Below are positions 63,790 through 64,000 of a stretch of DNA of 64,000 nt, in pieces. The stretch lies in assembly GCF_009363615.1 (NCBI RefSeq), contig NZ_CP045384.1, forward strand, positions 102,501 to 166,500, read 5' to 3'. Origin of the DNA: Ruegeria sp. THAF33. GTDB lineage: Bacteria > Pseudomonadota > Alphaproteobacteria > Rhodobacterales > Rhodobacteraceae. A program made the translations under genes and the position numbers. A model generated the notes under the pieces. The model saw only the letters and a list, made by a program, of their open reading frames with translations. It made no database searches and was not told where the DNA came from. Each line of letters opens with the position of its first letter. Position 1 is the first letter of the stretch.

Positions 63790-64000
63790 TTGAAGTAGCC
63801 TCGTCAATCTGGGCGACTCTTGATCCAATTCACGACGAACTAATCGGGCTAGCGTTCACGTTATTGGCCGCTTGCGTGCTATTCTTGTTTAGGCCGCGCG
63901 TGAAACTGATTTATGGGCGCGCCAATAACTCCCGCAATATCATTTCTGTGCCAACGGAGGATAACACCAGCAACGGCAACCACACAGAAATCTATACTGA
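63786..64000 (+). CDS. Partial gene: small membrane protein, cut by window end
   Basis: GTG 63786 overlaps the pheS stop. The visible 71 codons give a soluble start, one membrane helix (about 20-37: [17 protein letters not shown]) and a polar region ([17 protein letters not shown]). No stop before the window edge. It is AT-richer than pheS and unrecognised; it may be an insertion between pheS and pheT. Confidence 0.55.
   Translation, partial: MIEVASSIWATLDPIHDELIGLAFTLLAACVLFLFRPRVKLIYGRANNSRNIISVPTEDNTSNGNHTEIYT

Overview
The window is a piece of a marine roseobacter-type alphaproteobacterial chromosome (Rhodobacterales). The evidence is a DMSP lyase of the DddQ type, GMC oxidoreductases, the alphaproteobacterial 5S rRNA and linked tRNA-fMet, paired Rieske/GcvT-type betaine catabolism genes, and the short repeat sequences seen between genes. 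Species cannot be named from sequence alone.

Layout. (1) 1-2493: the 3' part of a 23S rRNA gene, 5S rRNA, tRNA-fMet(CAT), a headless duplicate of that tRNA, and tRNA-Ser(GCT). (2) 2480-22334: a ~19.9 kb genomic island inserted at the 3' end of tRNA-Ser, bounded by a 15-bp direct repeat, with a tyrosine recombinase at each end. It carries an HTH/excisionase pair, an unrecognised two-gene operon (4465-6504), gene remnants, an oxidoreductase group (ABM, GFA, GMC), a DUF3626 protein, a TPR regulator, and an eight-gene plus-strand cassette (MBL hydrolase, CobW GTPase, DUF1622, DUF202, BASS transporter, outer-membrane barrel, HlyD adaptor, phospholipase D). A 125-bp perfect repeat occurs twice in the island. 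(3) 22598-28954: a compact locus that looks like an unusual RiPP cluster: a vanadium-haloperoxidase-fold protein, an unrecognised 453-aa protein, a short YcaO protein, a 103-aa precursor with a nitrile-hydratase-like leader and a Cys-rich tail, and a SARP-type regulator. This is my best candidate for an undescribed system.

(4) 28962-41692: a bidirectional catabolic regulon around an RpiR regulator with a palindromic operator over its start codon. The minus arm encodes RpiR, a Rieske oxygenase, a maleate-isomerase-like protein, a sulfotransferase-like protein and a CMD protein. The plus arm is a translationally coupled chain of FAD/GcvT dehydrogenase, MDR oxidoreductase, DddQ, three enolase-superfamily enzymes and a class III aminotransferase. 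The contents fit uptake-product catabolism of quaternary amines or betaines (demethylation, epimerisation) joined to DMSP cleavage.

(5) 41931-64000: ordinary core genome: hemC/hemE divergent pair, CoA transferase, ABC exporter, S49 peptidase, Ca/Na antiporter, SDR, uvrC, DMT exporter, pgsA-moaD-moaE, a Cys/Met PLP enzyme, an OmpA-family protein with a small membrane partner, ubiA/rsmE divergent pair, GNAT, glutamate-cysteine ligase, pheS and the start of one more membrane protein cut by the window edge.
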